Positions 37,065-46,540 of a DNA stretch of 64,000 bases are shown here, piece after piece. Source of the DNA: Candidatus Cloacimonetes bacterium 4572_55 (GTDB taxonomy: Bacteria; 4572-55); contig NBMB01000004.1 in the NCBI GenBank assembly GCA_002084765.1, positions 1 to 64,000 on the forward strand. Reading direction: 5' to 3'. Position 1 is the first letter of the stretch. Each line of letters opens with the position of its first letter. Under the pieces are notes generated by a model. That model searched no databases. It was not told the DNA's origin and saw only the letters and a program-made list of their open reading frames with translations. The translations under genes were made by a program, and so were the position numbers.

Positions 37065-38261
37065 TCAAAACCACTTTTCAAACCCATATACGGTGAATGT
37101 CCCTTGCAAGACTTTTTCTTGGATCGCTCTGAGATTGTTGCTCCCGCGGCGTCCGTAGGTGATGGCCGCGTCCAGAACGCCCAATTTTCGGAATAGGTCA
37201 AAAGAAGTCCCGACAGACCAAAAATAGCCGTTAATTCGTTTACCGTTCTCATCGACGATATGCCACGGCTCGTCCGAATATCCGACGCGGACAGGCATCC
37301 GGCTCAGGAAATTATCTGCTCTTGGGTCGCCTTCCCATTCAAAACCGATGCCGATTCGCCGAGAGTTTTCCGCGCCTGGAAAAGGGTTATCACTTATCTT
37401 AAAGCCTTGCCATTCTGTCACTTGTATATCTGCCACAAAATGTAGCCTATCCTGTGGATGGATCGAGACGCCAAAGCCGTACATGGTTGGCAGAGCCATA
37501 TCCGATTCTAACGTATCCACGGGATCGCTCTGGAAATTCACATGAATTTTGGTCTTGGTGTCAATATCCCTTCCGGCTCGAAAAACCCCGCCAATCGACA
37601 GGTAAGGATGTGGACGCAGATGCACGCCAAAGGTAAAATCTGCGCCTTTAAAGTGCATGGTTGGTTTGTCTAAAATCGGCTTGTAATCATAAAACTCGTT
37701 TCTAAATTCCGTTTTCCACTGCTGTTCAATGGAGCCGAACAACAGATCGCTGTACAAGCCGAGAGATACGTACTTGACCGGTTGATGCGCCATTGTCAAT
37801 CGCAGCGCGTACAATCCCCCGACCGCGGTGACCGAGCGGTAGATTGCTTCGTCGTCGCCTTGATAGGGAAATATTTGCGCGGCGTGATAATCTACGGATG
37901 TCCGTTGGGTGAGCCCGACTCCAACCTTGAGTTTGAGAAAAAGGGGAATCAACAGCCGGATATGAGGAAATAAGGCGGATTTGCGGGTTCGTCTAACCGA
38001 TTGATCTTTCATGTCCCACTGAGCTGCGAACATGGTGGCGGAGAATGTTGTGGCATTGAAATCCGCGGCAAGTGCGGGGTTGGTCTGACTCAAGGAGAAA
38101 GGAGCTGTGCAGGCGATTCCCAATACGCCCATGCCTAACTGCCGAGCGGTCGCGTCTGGAGATGGTTCTCCGATTCCCTGTATCGAATATTGAGAAAATG
38201 CCGCGCAAGGAGCCGCGATAAAACAGATGAGTAGAGAAAAAAGTGCTGTTTTACGAATCAT
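37065..38261 (-). CDS. Outer-membrane beta-barrel protein, FadL/PorV-like
   Basis: A 398-residue protein with a signal peptide (1-23) and an ARQLGMGVLGIACTAPFSLSQTNPALAADF start, a pattern seen in FadL/PorV-like barrels (early Gly-rich, AsnPro). It has many alternating strands and ends in Phe (GFEKWF), the usual signal for the BAM complex. ATG 38261 overlaps the stop of the preceding lipoprotein gene by four bases. It may be an outer-membrane pore or a docking protein for the two lipoproteins on either side. Confidence 0.82.
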   Translation of the reverse strand: MIRKTALFSLLICFIAAPCAAFSQYSIQGIGEPSPDATARQLGMGVLGIACTAPFSLSQTNPALAADFNATTFSATMFAAQWDMKDQSVRRTRKSALFPHIRLLIPLFLKLKVGVGLTQRTSVDYHAAQIFPYQGDDEAIYRSVTAVGGLYALRLTMAHQPVKYVSLGLYSDLLFGSIEQQWKTEFRNEFYDYKPILDKPTMHFKGADFTFGVHLRPHPYLSIGGVFRAGRDIDTKTKIHVNFQSDPVDTLESDMALPTMYGFGVSIHPQDRLHFVADIQVTEWQGFKISDNPFPGAENSRRIGIGFEWEGDPRADNFLSRMPVRVGYSDEPWHIVDENGKRINGYFWSVGTSFDLFRKLGVLDAAITYGRRGSNNLRAIQEKVLQGTFTVYGFEKWF

Positions 38262-39607
38262 TTATCTACTCCTTTTATCGAACCAGATATCGAGTCGGAT
38301 GGGGAGTTATAAAGTTCCGAAATTGGTCGGGTATATACGATTTTCAAACGAGGGGCAAGAGATTCGTCCGCTTCCCGAGAATAAAAAGAGAGATATTCGA
38401 TATCACTACTCTCGCTTGTGCTGCGAATAAAAAACCCGTGATTCTCCAAACTCCCGGACAACCAATCCTGCACTACGTAATCCATACTGTTCCCGTCAAA
38501 AGTCAGCGACTCGTCATCTTCAGCCGGAGAATCTTCCGGTATTGGCGTATAGCGGCTGTAATAGGCAACCGAGATGGAATCAACTGCCACGCCCATCTTG
38601 TCCTTGCCGGTCGAGTCGTCGATTGCCAACTCAGCGATCATATAAATTCCTATATCCATATCATAATCGATATAGCTGGAGTGAGACCCGTCAACTGTGA
38701 GAGTCAATTCTGCGTGATTGACGTTGACGTCTTTCAAGGAATCGGGTAGATCAAACTTCATCACGGCTCGCTGTCGGACTCCATTACGCACCTGAAAATA
38801 ATTTTTCTCACCATTTTCGTCGTCAATTGGCGTGTCGTAGCCCAATATCGTCACGTCTGCCTCGGTTGAAAAACTCATCGTATCCACAGCCGCTGTGTCG
38901 GTTTGGTCATAAAAGAATATCTCCGGAGATACGCCGCCGTTGCGAGAGTAAAAATGTCGAATCCAATCTGTATCGTCATAGGTGATAATGAGAAAAGAAA
39001 GCGTGTCAGGACGTTCCTGGTTAATCCATTGGGTCAAATCAAAATCGATTTCGACAAAATTGGTGTCAGCCGTAGATCCAATGACAGCTTCCGATATTTT
39101 GCGTCCGCTGATTTGGTCGGTGGGGATCACACCGGGATTATCCCAGAAAAGCGTGTCGCTATCAACCGTATCCCTGACCGTCCAGCTTACCAAAGAGGGA
39201 GCCCAGTCCTCTTCCACCGGAATGAGAAAGTGGACCTGGTTCGCAGGATCGCCCACAGAAGGAAAAACCTCGTGCATCACCAATCTCATCACGGCTTGCG
39301 TGATCACGAAGGTATCGACAAATGCGGTGTCGCTAAAAATTTCCGAAAAATCAAACTTAACCAATGTTCGAGCCTGAATATCCTCATAGTCGCCGACCAG
39401 AAGATTTTCTCCTTGCCAGAGATTGATCTCGGCATAGCCAAAAGAATCGGCGATTGGAGGAGAGATCGTGACGGTTTGAAGAAATGAGTCGCCTGGGTCA
39501 ATAAGATCGGCACCGACTGGCGTATCTTTTTTGACGCAACTCAGCCCGATGAGAATATACGACGCTATCATAAACCAGATGAAAAAAAGAGGTGTTGTGC
39601 GCCCCAA
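38258..39607 (-). CDS. DNRLRE-type lipoprotein
   Basis: A 449-residue exported lipoprotein; the membrane-anchored start ends in LIGLSC. The mature part resembles two DNRLRE-like beta-sandwich domains, which appear as DIQARTLVKFDFSEI...VITQAVMRLVMHE and again as VRQRAVMKFDLPDSLKDVNVNHAELTLTVDG. These repeats occur in large secreted proteins. The start is TTG 39607, with AAGGAG 7 nt upstream. It is the first gene of the operon and overlaps the barrel gene by four bases. The role is unknown. Confidence 0.8.
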   Translation of the reverse strand: MGRTTPLFFIWFMIASYILIGLSCVKKDTPVGADLIDPGDSFLQTVTISPPIADSFGYAEINLWQGENLLVGDYEDIQARTLVKFDFSEIFSDTAFVDTFVITQAVMRLVMHEVFPSVGDPANQVHFLIPVEEDWAPSLVSWTVRDTVDSDTLFWDNPGVIPTDQISGRKISEAVIGSTADTNFVEIDFDLTQWINQERPDTLSFLIITYDDTDWIRHFYSRNGGVSPEIFFYDQTDTAAVDTMSFSTEADVTILGYDTPIDDENGEKNYFQVRNGVRQRAVMKFDLPDSLKDVNVNHAELTLTVDGSHSSYIDYDMDIGIYMIAELAIDDSTGKDKMGVAVDSISVAYYSRYTPIPEDSPAEDDESLTFDGNSMDYVVQDWLSGSLENHGFFIRSTSESSDIEYLSFYSREADESLAPRLKIVYTRPISELYNSPSDSISGSIKGVDK

Positions 39608-40069
39608 TTATTTTCTCCTTAAAATAAAAAGTCCGTATGAATATCCGTATGGATAATTGATAAAAAACAACTGACAAGTTACTAATCCTGCGCCTGAAAG
39701 TCAAGATTTTTCTATATTATTGCTACTTTGCCAAATTTAAGGCGACATCCCTTGCCGCTATTCCTTGTAAAAACCGATCAATCGCAGACATTTTAAGCAG
39801 AAATTTGTGGTGAAAAGTATACGTTTGTATTGAGAAAAGATTTTTAATCGTCTAACAAAAGCACCCCGCTTGCGTATGTGTCACGAGTTTAGCAATTCCT
39901 ATCATAATGGCACAATTATTGCTAAGTTTTCGCAAATAAAAAGTTTTTTTTTCAGATTTTTCTAACGATTCGCGAAACCCTATTGACATAACCGAAAGAA
40001 GGATATATTTTTGTATTATATTTACGTGTTTATTAATAAAAATTTTGTAGTTGGGTAGGAGGAGAAAAG
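39608..40069. other. Divergent promoter region before the PorV-like gene
   Basis: 462 bp, A/T rich. It carries a promoter at 39983-40011 for the PorV-like gene. No gene is seen; the frame at 39852-40127 (minus) has no ribosome site and no recognisable content. Confidence 0.55.
39983..40011 (+). promoter_or_regulatory. Promoter of the PorV-like gene
   Basis: TTGACA (39983-39988) and TATTTT (40006-40011) at 17 bp, or TATATT at 15 bp. The start codon is about 60 bp downstream. Confidence 0.55.
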
Positions 40070-41092
40070 ATGCACCGCTTATTAATTTTATTGGCGTTAA
40101 TTTCAGCCATTGTTTTGAGTTTTGCACCCGTCATGGCGCAAGTTTCTGTGACCGCTGTGCCGTTCATGACTATTGAGCCAGGTGCTCGCGGAAATGGTAT
40201 GGGCAACGCATACGCCGCGATTGCCGAGGACTCGTTTGGGCAATTCTGGAATCCTGGGGGCCTGGGCTTTATGGACTCCAAGCACCATGTAGCATTGGAG
40301 CGTTCCCCCTGGTTTGAGGATGTGGTGGGCGATATGTATTTAGCTTATTTCGGCTATAACCAGCCGATATCCGATCTGGGCGTGTTTGGGGTTCACTTCC
40401 ATTATTTGAATATGGGCAGGAATTATAAAACCGGAACGGATAGTCCTATTGTTATAGACGAATTTGACAGCTTTGACTATTCCATCTCCTTGGGATACGG
40501 CGTGAAAGTCCACAGCAATCTCGGACTCGGAATAAATTTCAAAATTATACACAGCCATCTCGCAGATGAAGGTGCTGGCTCCGGAGAGGGAAACGAAGGC
40601 TCAGGGACCGCTTATGGATTCGATATGGGAACGCTCTATAAAAATATGATTTTTCAAGGGTTATCCGGAGCGATTGTTTTCCAAAATCTGGGCGGTGATC
40701 TCAATTATGTGGACGCCGATCAATCCGATCCGCTCCCCCGCACATTGCGTATTTCTCTTGCCTACCAAGCATGGAAAGACGACCTGATTGGGGTGATCCT
40801 CACCGGCGAAGCCGTCAAACTGCTGGTCGAGTTAGATGAAAAGTTCAGCGAGCAACTCAGCGAACAGACCATTACCGGCATCGGATCGGAAGTCACTTTT
40901 ATGGATATTTTTTCCGCCCGTATAGGTCACTATCGAGACAAAGAGGGTCATGTATCAGGTATGACCTTTGGAGGCGGCTTTCGACTTCTGGATTACAACG
41001 ATCAGTATAGCGGTGGATTGGACTTTGCCTTTATTCCAGGCGGCGATTTGCAAGATTACAATAAGAAATTTTCCTTCTTTTTTTCATTCTAA
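40070..41092 (+). CDS. PorV/PorQ-family outer-membrane protein
   Basis: A 340-residue exported barrel protein with a signal peptide (1-23) and the family start TIEPGARGNGMGNAYAAIAEDSFGQFWNPGGLG. PorV is a part of the type IX secretion system that shuttles cargo to the surface attachment complex. It ends in FSFFFSF, an outer-membrane targeting end. GGAGGAG precedes ATG 40070. The next gene encodes an M6 metalloprotease with a type IX tail, so a secretion role fits. Because family members outside Bacteroidetes are not always part of the system, I would not name it porV without comparing structures. Confidence 0.88.
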   Translation: MHRLLILLALISAIVLSFAPVMAQVSVTAVPFMTIEPGARGNGMGNAYAAIAEDSFGQFWNPGGLGFMDSKHHVALERSPWFEDVVGDMYLAYFGYNQPISDLGVFGVHFHYLNMGRNYKTGTDSPIVIDEFDSFDYSISLGYGVKVHSNLGLGINFKIIHSHLADEGAGSGEGNEGSGTAYGFDMGTLYKNMIFQGLSGAIVFQNLGGDLNYVDADQSDPLPRTLRISLAYQAWKDDLIGVILTGEAVKLLVELDEKFSEQLSEQTITGIGSEVTFMDIFSARIGHYRDKEGHVSGMTFGGGFRLLDYNDQYSGGLDFAFIPGGDLQDYNKKFSFFFSF

Positions 41093-41390
41093 CACAAAGC
41101 CTTGTTACGTTGAATCCATCGAAAATTTCTTTTTTAAAAATAGTCGATTCTTTATATCTCTTTATAATTACTTACCGTAATTATTAAATATAAAGAGATG
41201 CAGAACGGCTATTTTTTTGGTATTTTTTGGTAGTGGTATACGTCTAAAAGGCCGTAACGCAGAACGTTGTTCTGCCGTAAACCAATAAGTGACGCTTGTA
41301 GATCAGCTAACATAGATTGCGCCTTACATCGCCATCGCTACCCTTTTTTTATCGATTTTTTGTTATGAAAAAGTTAAAAACGGAGAAAAA
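41093..41390. other. Intergenic region with two hairpins
   Basis: 298 bp. ATCTCTTTATA (41156-41166) pairs with TATAAAGAGAT (41189-41199), with an inner AATTAC/GTAATT. GCAGAAC (41259-41265) pairs with GTTCTGC (41269-41275). Neither has a clear T tail. Confidence 0.55.
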
Positions 41391-44300
41391 ATGAGACGCT
41401 ATCAACGAACTGTTCTCTTTATTTTCAAGCTCATCTTCGGCTTTATCCTCAGCCTGGCACCACTGTTAGCAACCAACCTTGCCGCGCAGACAGAACACAT
41501 CTGCTTGATGCCTCCGCATCCGTTAAAAGAAGATCGGGAATCTTTTCTTTATATGGACGGGGTGTCGCAGAAATACGGCATGACGCCGCATACCCAAACC
41601 GAGGGAGCAAAATCCTTGCATCCGGTTGTCGGCACGCTCAAGGTCCTGGGGATTCGGGTCGAATTTCAGGAGGAGATACCAGACGATCCGCTGACCACCG
41701 GCAATGGATTGATGAACTTGACCGGTGATCCTCCAGAGCGATACTGGCGGGACGCTGAGGAAGAAGCAAAGCCCTATCCACATGACCGGGAGTACTTTGA
41801 GCGTAGCATGAAGGCGTTGCGAAATTATTATCTAAAAATTTCCAATGCCCAATTAGAGCTGGAATGCACAGTCGCCCCGTTTGCCGACACGATCAGCTAC
41901 CGGTTGGATCAGCCGAGAGCCTATTACGGACAGTTCGGAGGTTCCTCTGAAGCGGACATTGGACCCGGGTTGGTGCATTTTTTCCATGACTCTATTGTCC
42001 TGGCTGACCAAGATAGTTCCTATCTGATGTCTGATTATGACGCGTTCGTCGTCTTCCATTCCGGTCCTGGACGAGAAGTGGACATCAATGGGGACAGTCC
42101 CGGGGATTTGTGGTCCGCGCATATCCCGGTATCTGACCTCCGCCAGATCATTGCGGGCGACGATCCGACTTATCAAGGCATCCCGGTTGATGACGGCGCA
42201 GGCTTTGTGCAAAGGGGTGTGATCGCCCCTGAGTCAAACACTACCGATGGATACTATCTCGGCATTCAAGGCGCGCTGTTCCATGAATTCGGTCACGAGC
42301 TGGGTCTGCCCGATCTCTATGACACAAGCGGTTCTTCCATTGGCGTGGCAAGTTGGGCACTGATGGGTTCCGGCGGACATAACGATAATGATTACCATCC
42401 GTCAGAAATGTGCGTCTGGTCAAAATACTTTCTGGGTTGGATCGAACCGCAAACGATTACTGAGAACGGCGACTATGTCATCCAAGCAATTGAGGACGAA
42501 GCCAGTTTTATCCCGCAAGCATACAAAATTCCCATCAATTCCCATGAATATTTTCTGATCGAAAATCGACAATACGCAGTCGAAAATGTAGGAAGCTGCG
42601 ATAATTGTCCCCCTGCGAATCCCGATGAGGATAACTACTGGCTGGGATTGGTCAACGAAGGAACGTCTGATACGCTCCAGTTTTATAGCGAAAAATCGAC
42701 GATTATCTGGTCAAGCAATTATGATTTTTTTCTGGAAGGCGAAGGCTTGCTTATCTGGCACATCGACGATGATATTATCGAGTCCAACGTGTACACCAAT
42801 ACGGTCAACTTCAATGTCCCAAAAGGGGTCGATCTCGAGGAAGCGGACGGCATTAACGATGACTTGGACCCTTCTTTCCTCTACGCGGCGTATTACGGTA
42901 GCCAATATGATCCCTTTTTTGACGGAAATAATTCGGAATTCACCCCATTTACCTTGCCAAGTACCCACGCCAATAATGGTTCCGATACCCATATCTCGAT
43001 TCTTCAAATCAGCAAAAATGACCAGCAGATGAGTTTTCGTGTCGAGTTCGATTGGACGCAACCCGGGTTTCCATTGGAATTCGGCGAACCTATCGGCACA
43101 AACTCTCTGAATCATGGCGATATCAACGGCGACGGGCAAGAGGAGATCGTCGCAGTCTCAAGTGCTGGAAATCTCTATGCCTTTCGCAACGACGGTTCAC
43201 CCGCCGGAGATGGCCAGGTACTGATCGCTCTTCCTTCTTCCTCGCACGCCTCCCCCTCGCTGTTCGATCTGGACAACGACGGCGATCTGGAGATTCTGAC
43301 CACAGCATCAGACGGGAAGATCTACGCCTGGCACGGAGAGCCAGATCAAGCCGATGATCGACAGGTCTCTGGTTTTCCACTGGAGGGGACAGGCTCCTTA
43401 AGTTCACCAGTGGCTTGGGATGTGTATCAGGATGGAGATCGCTATGTGTACGCGGCTTCATCAGACGGACGGCTCTACAGTTGGCGCATATCCACGAACC
43501 TCTTCATTGACCCGTCGTTAGCTCCAGGATTTCCTATTTTTTGCGATCAAGGGCTTGTCGGAGATCCGCTGCTCGTGGATTTAACCGGTGACAACAAAAT
43601 CGAGGCTATTGTCGTCGCATCTGCCAGCGGAAAATTGTTCGCTTTTGATCCGGACGGCTCTCCATTGGACGGATTCCCGGTCAATATCGGGCATCCGATT
43701 GACTCCGGTGTGATCGCGGGAGACATTGATCGGAACACATGGAAGGAATTGATCGTTGCGACGGAAGACGGATTTGTTTATGCTTTTTGGCATAACGGGC
43801 AGGTATTAGAGGGGTTTCCGCGCCAAATACAGGGCGAGGTTCACGCGACTCCCGCTTTGGCTGACATGAATCGGGACGGTTATCTGGATATCATTGTGGC
43901 AAACGGCAATTATCATATTTCGGTGATCGGATCCAACGGCATTTTGATGAACGAATGGCCCAATGAGTTCACCCAATATACAGGTCATCCTGTCGAGCCG
44001 TTGACTGCCTCTCCGATCATCGCGGATATCGACGACGACGACAGCCCAGAAATCCTGTTGGCTACCTGGGATCAAAATATTCACGCTTGGCATAGCGATG
44101 GTTCTGAGGTGGATCGGTTTCCGCTGGCGTTGGGCGGGGACGGCTCTGCGACTCCTATGATTTTTGATATGGACGACGACCCGTATCTCGAACTGGTCGC
44201 GGCAAGCGAGGACGGATATTTTTACGCCTGGGAGATGCCTTCCCAAACAGACTATGCCCCATGGCCCCAATATCGACAAAATAGCTCGCTGAACGGGCAA

Positions 44301-44624
44301 ATTTCCAATGATCATCTGCTACCCATAGTCGGAGCAGAGGGGATTCTCATCAAAGAATCGGTCTATGTGTATCCCAATCCAGCAAAAAATACCAATCCCA
44401 AATTTCGCTATCGCATTGGGCAACCGGCTGGGGTATGGGTTCATATCTACAACAGCGCTGGAGACCTGATCGAGAAAATATGGGGATCGGAACTCCCTTA
44501 TATCGATAACGAAATCGAATGGGATATATCGGATGCGGCAAGCGGGGTCTACTTTGTCAAACTTTTTGCCCAAAGCGGGACAAAAAAAGAGTGGAAAGAC
44601 CTGAAATTTGCAATCACCAAATAG
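41391..44624 (+). CDS. M6-family metalloprotease with FG-GAP repeats and type IX tail
   Basis: A 1077-residue secreted protease of the M6 (immune inhibitor A) type. The signal peptide ends near NLAAQ. The zinc site is HEFGHELGLPDLYD, with His298 and His302, and the extended M6 motif ASWALMGSGGH follows. A calcium-dependent FG-GAP/VCBS propeller (about 560-960) shows repeats such as DLDNDGDLEILTTASDGKIYAW and DINGDGQEEIVAVSSAGNLYAF. The C terminus (about 990-1077, VYPNPAKNTNP...SGVYFVKL) is a type IX sorting domain. GGAGAA lies before ATG 41391. It likely degrades extracellular protein and is exported with the help of the PorV-like neighbour (inferred). Confidence 0.93.
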   Translation: MRRYQRTVLFIFKLIFGFILSLAPLLATNLAAQTEHICLMPPHPLKEDRESFLYMDGVSQKYGMTPHTQTEGAKSLHPVVGTLKVLGIRVEFQEEIPDDPLTTGNGLMNLTGDPPERYWRDAEEEAKPYPHDREYFERSMKALRNYYLKISNAQLELECTVAPFADTISYRLDQPRAYYGQFGGSSEADIGPGLVHFFHDSIVLADQDSSYLMSDYDAFVVFHSGPGREVDINGDSPGDLWSAHIPVSDLRQIIAGDDPTYQGIPVDDGAGFVQRGVIAPESNTTDGYYLGIQGALFHEFGHELGLPDLYDTSGSSIGVASWALMGSGGHNDNDYHPSEMCVWSKYFLGWIEPQTITENGDYVIQAIEDEASFIPQAYKIPINSHEYFLIENRQYAVENVGSCDNCPPANPDEDNYWLGLVNEGTSDTLQFYSEKSTIIWSSNYDFFLEGEGLLIWHIDDDIIESNVYTNTVNFNVPKGVDLEEADGINDDLDPSFLYAAYYGSQYDPFFDGNNSEFTPFTLPSTHANNGSDTHISILQISKNDQQMSFRVEFDWTQPGFPLEFGEPIGTNSLNHGDINGDGQEEIVAVSSAGNLYAFRNDGSPAGDGQVLIALPSSSHASPSLFDLDNDGDLEILTTASDGKIYAWHGEPDQADDRQVSGFPLEGTGSLSSPVAWDVYQDGDRYVYAASSDGRLYSWRISTNLFIDPSLAPGFPIFCDQGLVGDPLLVDLTGDNKIEAIVVASASGKLFAFDPDGSPLDGFPVNIGHPIDSGVIAGDIDRNTWKELIVATEDGFVYAFWHNGQVLEGFPRQIQGEVHATPALADMNRDGYLDIIVANGNYHISVIGSNGILMNEWPNEFTQYTGHPVEPLTASPIIADIDDDDSPEILLATWDQNIHAWHSDGSEVDRFPLALGGDGSATPMIFDMDDDPYLELVAASEDGYFYAWEMPSQTDYAPWPQYRQNSSLNGQISNDHLLPIVGAEGILIKESVYVYPNPAKNTNPKFRYRIGQPAGVWVHIYNSAGDLIEKIWGSELPYIDNEIEWDISDAASGVYFVKLFAQSGTKKEWKDLKFAITK

Positions 44625-44665
44625 TGTTGTATTTGTCCGCAGATTATGTAGATATAGTGGATATA

Positions 44666-44693
44666 GCGGATATAATAGAGCGGATATAATAGA
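44666..44693 (+). repeat. 14-bp tandem pair containing TATAAT
   Basis: GCGGATATAATAGA twice (44666-44679, 44680-44693), each with a perfect -10-like TATAAT, just upstream of the DUF5683-like gene. No -35 box is evident. Confidence 0.7.
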
Positions 44694-44712
44694 ATAGAAA
44701 GGAAATGGAAAA

Positions 44713-45516
44713 ATGCGCTGTTTATGGATATCGGGTATATTTTTTATTCTGTTCATGCACGCCGGGGCGTACGCGGGGAATTTGCTGGAAATATTGCCTG
44801 ACGAAAATTGGATGACGCAGGATTATCTCTCGGAAATCAATACGGATTCCATGCCCGCTCAACCTGATTCGATTGCGTTGGCTAAGCGGAAATCTGGATT
44901 TAAAGCCTTTTTTATGTCTGCCGCGGTACCGGGTATGGGCGAACTCTACGCGGGGAAAAAAATCGGTCTGCTGAATACCGCTCTGGAAGTTGGACTGTGG
45001 GTCGGGTTTGTCTCTTATGAAAACCAAGCCGATGATAAACGGGATGAATATGAATCCCACGCGGATGAATACTGGGACTTTCAGCGCTGGGAGGTTTGGT
45101 ATGACAACAGCCCCTGGTACGAAAATGGATCAGAAACATTTGTCCGAGATGAGGACGATAATCCGGTCAAAGATCATCATTATTATGAAAAATTGGGCAA
45201 ATATTCATGGGCGCAAGGCGGTTGGGACGATTTTAAGGATGAATACCAAGTCGATTTTCAGGTGGTGCAGTTGAGCGGACACCATAGCCAATACTTGGAT
45301 ATGCGGCAGAGAAAAAACGATTTGAATAATCGAGCGAGTTTATGCGCCAGCGCAGCGATCCTGAACCATATCGTGAGTGGATTTCACGCAGCGATCCTGA
45401 CTCGATCTTTCAACAAAAAGTTATCGGAATTCACCGGAGGAACAAAACTAAAGTTCGCCGCTGCAGAAACGTCTAACGGATTGGAATATCAAATCCTTCT
45501 CACTAAAGCATTTTAA
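44713..45516 (+). CDS. DUF5683-like exported protein A
   Basis: A 267-residue protein with a signal peptide (1-21). The core AFFMSAAVPGMGELYAGKKIGLLNTALEVGLWVGF is the diagnostic block of the DUF5683-like family common in the FCB group: a Pro-Gly turn and LYAGK within a hydrophobic hairpin. The rest is rich in charged and aromatic residues (about 120-200), with a likely membrane segment near the end. The next gene, 15 bp downstream, is a distant relative of similar length. Function unknown; an inner- or outer-membrane complex is possible. Confidence 0.75.
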   Translation: MRCLWISGIFFILFMHAGAYAGNLLEILPDENWMTQDYLSEINTDSMPAQPDSIALAKRKSGFKAFFMSAAVPGMGELYAGKKIGLLNTALEVGLWVGFVSYENQADDKRDEYESHADEYWDFQRWEVWYDNSPWYENGSETFVRDEDDNPVKDHHYYEKLGKYSWAQGGWDDFKDEYQVDFQVVQLSGHHSQYLDMRQRKNDLNNRASLCASAAILNHIVSGFHAAILTRSFNKKLSEFTGGTKLKFAAAETSNGLEYQILLTKAF

Positions 45517-45531
45517 GGAGTTATATCGAAT

Positions 45532-46356
45532 ATGATCAAAAAAGTATTAATTGCAATTTGGATAATGGGTCTTGCTTGCCAGTACGCGTGCGCAGATGAG
45601 CTGATAGCGGAGGACTCGGCTCCTATCAACGCCCGGATGAAGTTGGCGATTGCCGAGCTGAACCATTCTGGACAGGATGAAAATCCTCCGAATTTGGGCA
45701 TATCTCTCGACAAGACCGGAGATAAGTCGATCGCAAAAGCGGCATTGTTTTCATTGATTTTGCCTGGATCGGGAGAATATTATCTGGGTCATAAGACCAG
45801 AGCAAAAGTTTTTTTCGGTGCGGAAGCCGTTACATGGGGAACTTATGCGACATATAAAAAGGTGGCGGACTGGAGGCGGGAAGACCTGGATGTATTTACC
45901 AATACGCACGCGGATATCGATGTAAGCGATCGAGAAGACGAATTTCTTCAGATCCTGAAACGATACCCTCGCAGCGAAAATCTGCCAAACCTCTCCGGTA
46001 GTTATAACGAGGGCGTGCGCCGAGATGCCCGATACTATTATCCGGGTCTTGACGACGCAGAGGCTCGTGAGCAGTATGAACAGGAAAATTATTTGACTGG
46101 AGACAACTCCTTTACCTGGGATACCCGCGCCAACTGGATCGAGTATCGCGTGTTGCTGCACAGCTATAGAGACGCGGATCAAAAAGCTTTCTACCTCACA
46201 GGCGTCGCATTTTTAACCAGATTGATTAGCGTGATCGATACGATCTGGTTAGGGAAAAAGTATAAAAAAATGAGGCTGTCCGAAAATATGGAGCTGGAAC
46301 TGGGCGGAAATCCGCTGAAGCATCACGCGTCTTTGATCCTGAAAGTGAAATATTGA
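45532..46356 (+). CDS. DUF5683-like exported protein B, paralogue of A
   Basis: A 274-residue protein with a signal peptide (1-21) and the block ALFSLILPGSGEYYLGHKTRAKVFFGAEAVTWGTY, equivalent to VPGMGELYAGKK in the previous protein. Both have a segment rich in Asp/Glu/Arg after the block and a hydrophobic stretch near the C terminus (FLTRLISVIDTIWL). AAGGAG precedes ATG 45532. The two genes overlap in function by location and may form a heteromer after gene duplication. Function unknown. Confidence 0.75.
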   Translation: MIKKVLIAIWIMGLACQYACADELIAEDSAPINARMKLAIAELNHSGQDENPPNLGISLDKTGDKSIAKAALFSLILPGSGEYYLGHKTRAKVFFGAEAVTWGTYATYKKVADWRREDLDVFTNTHADIDVSDREDEFLQILKRYPRSENLPNLSGSYNEGVRRDARYYYPGLDDAEAREQYEQENYLTGDNSFTWDTRANWIEYRVLLHSYRDADQKAFYLTGVAFLTRLISVIDTIWLGKKYKKMRLSENMELELGGNPLKHHASLILKVKY

Positions 46357-46448
46357 GACCCAACTAATCCCGATTTTTTTTATGCTTTATGTAACGCAAA
46401 TAGCTGATATACACGCGCGGCTTCACCGGTATTGGATACAAAAAAGAG

Positions 46449-46477
46449 TTGACTTTTATCGAGATTTCGATTACATA
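46449..46477 (+). promoter_or_regulatory. Promoter of the PH-domain gene
   Basis: TTGACT (46449-46454) and TACATA (46472-46477) at 17 bp; CATAAT at 46474 is an alternative. The start codon is 64 bp on. Confidence 0.55.
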
Positions 46478-46540
46478 ATGCCTGATCAAGTACGTTATAT
46501 GAACCGATTTAATGTGAATCACTAATTAAGGAGAGTTACT

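Noticed and set aside
43123-43461. Overlapping long frames inside the M6 protease gene
   Set aside because: They are shadows in other frames of a gene with clear domains throughout.
46381-46527. 48-codon frame before the PH-domain gene
   Set aside because: It has no ribosome site and covers the promoter-like sequence at 46449.
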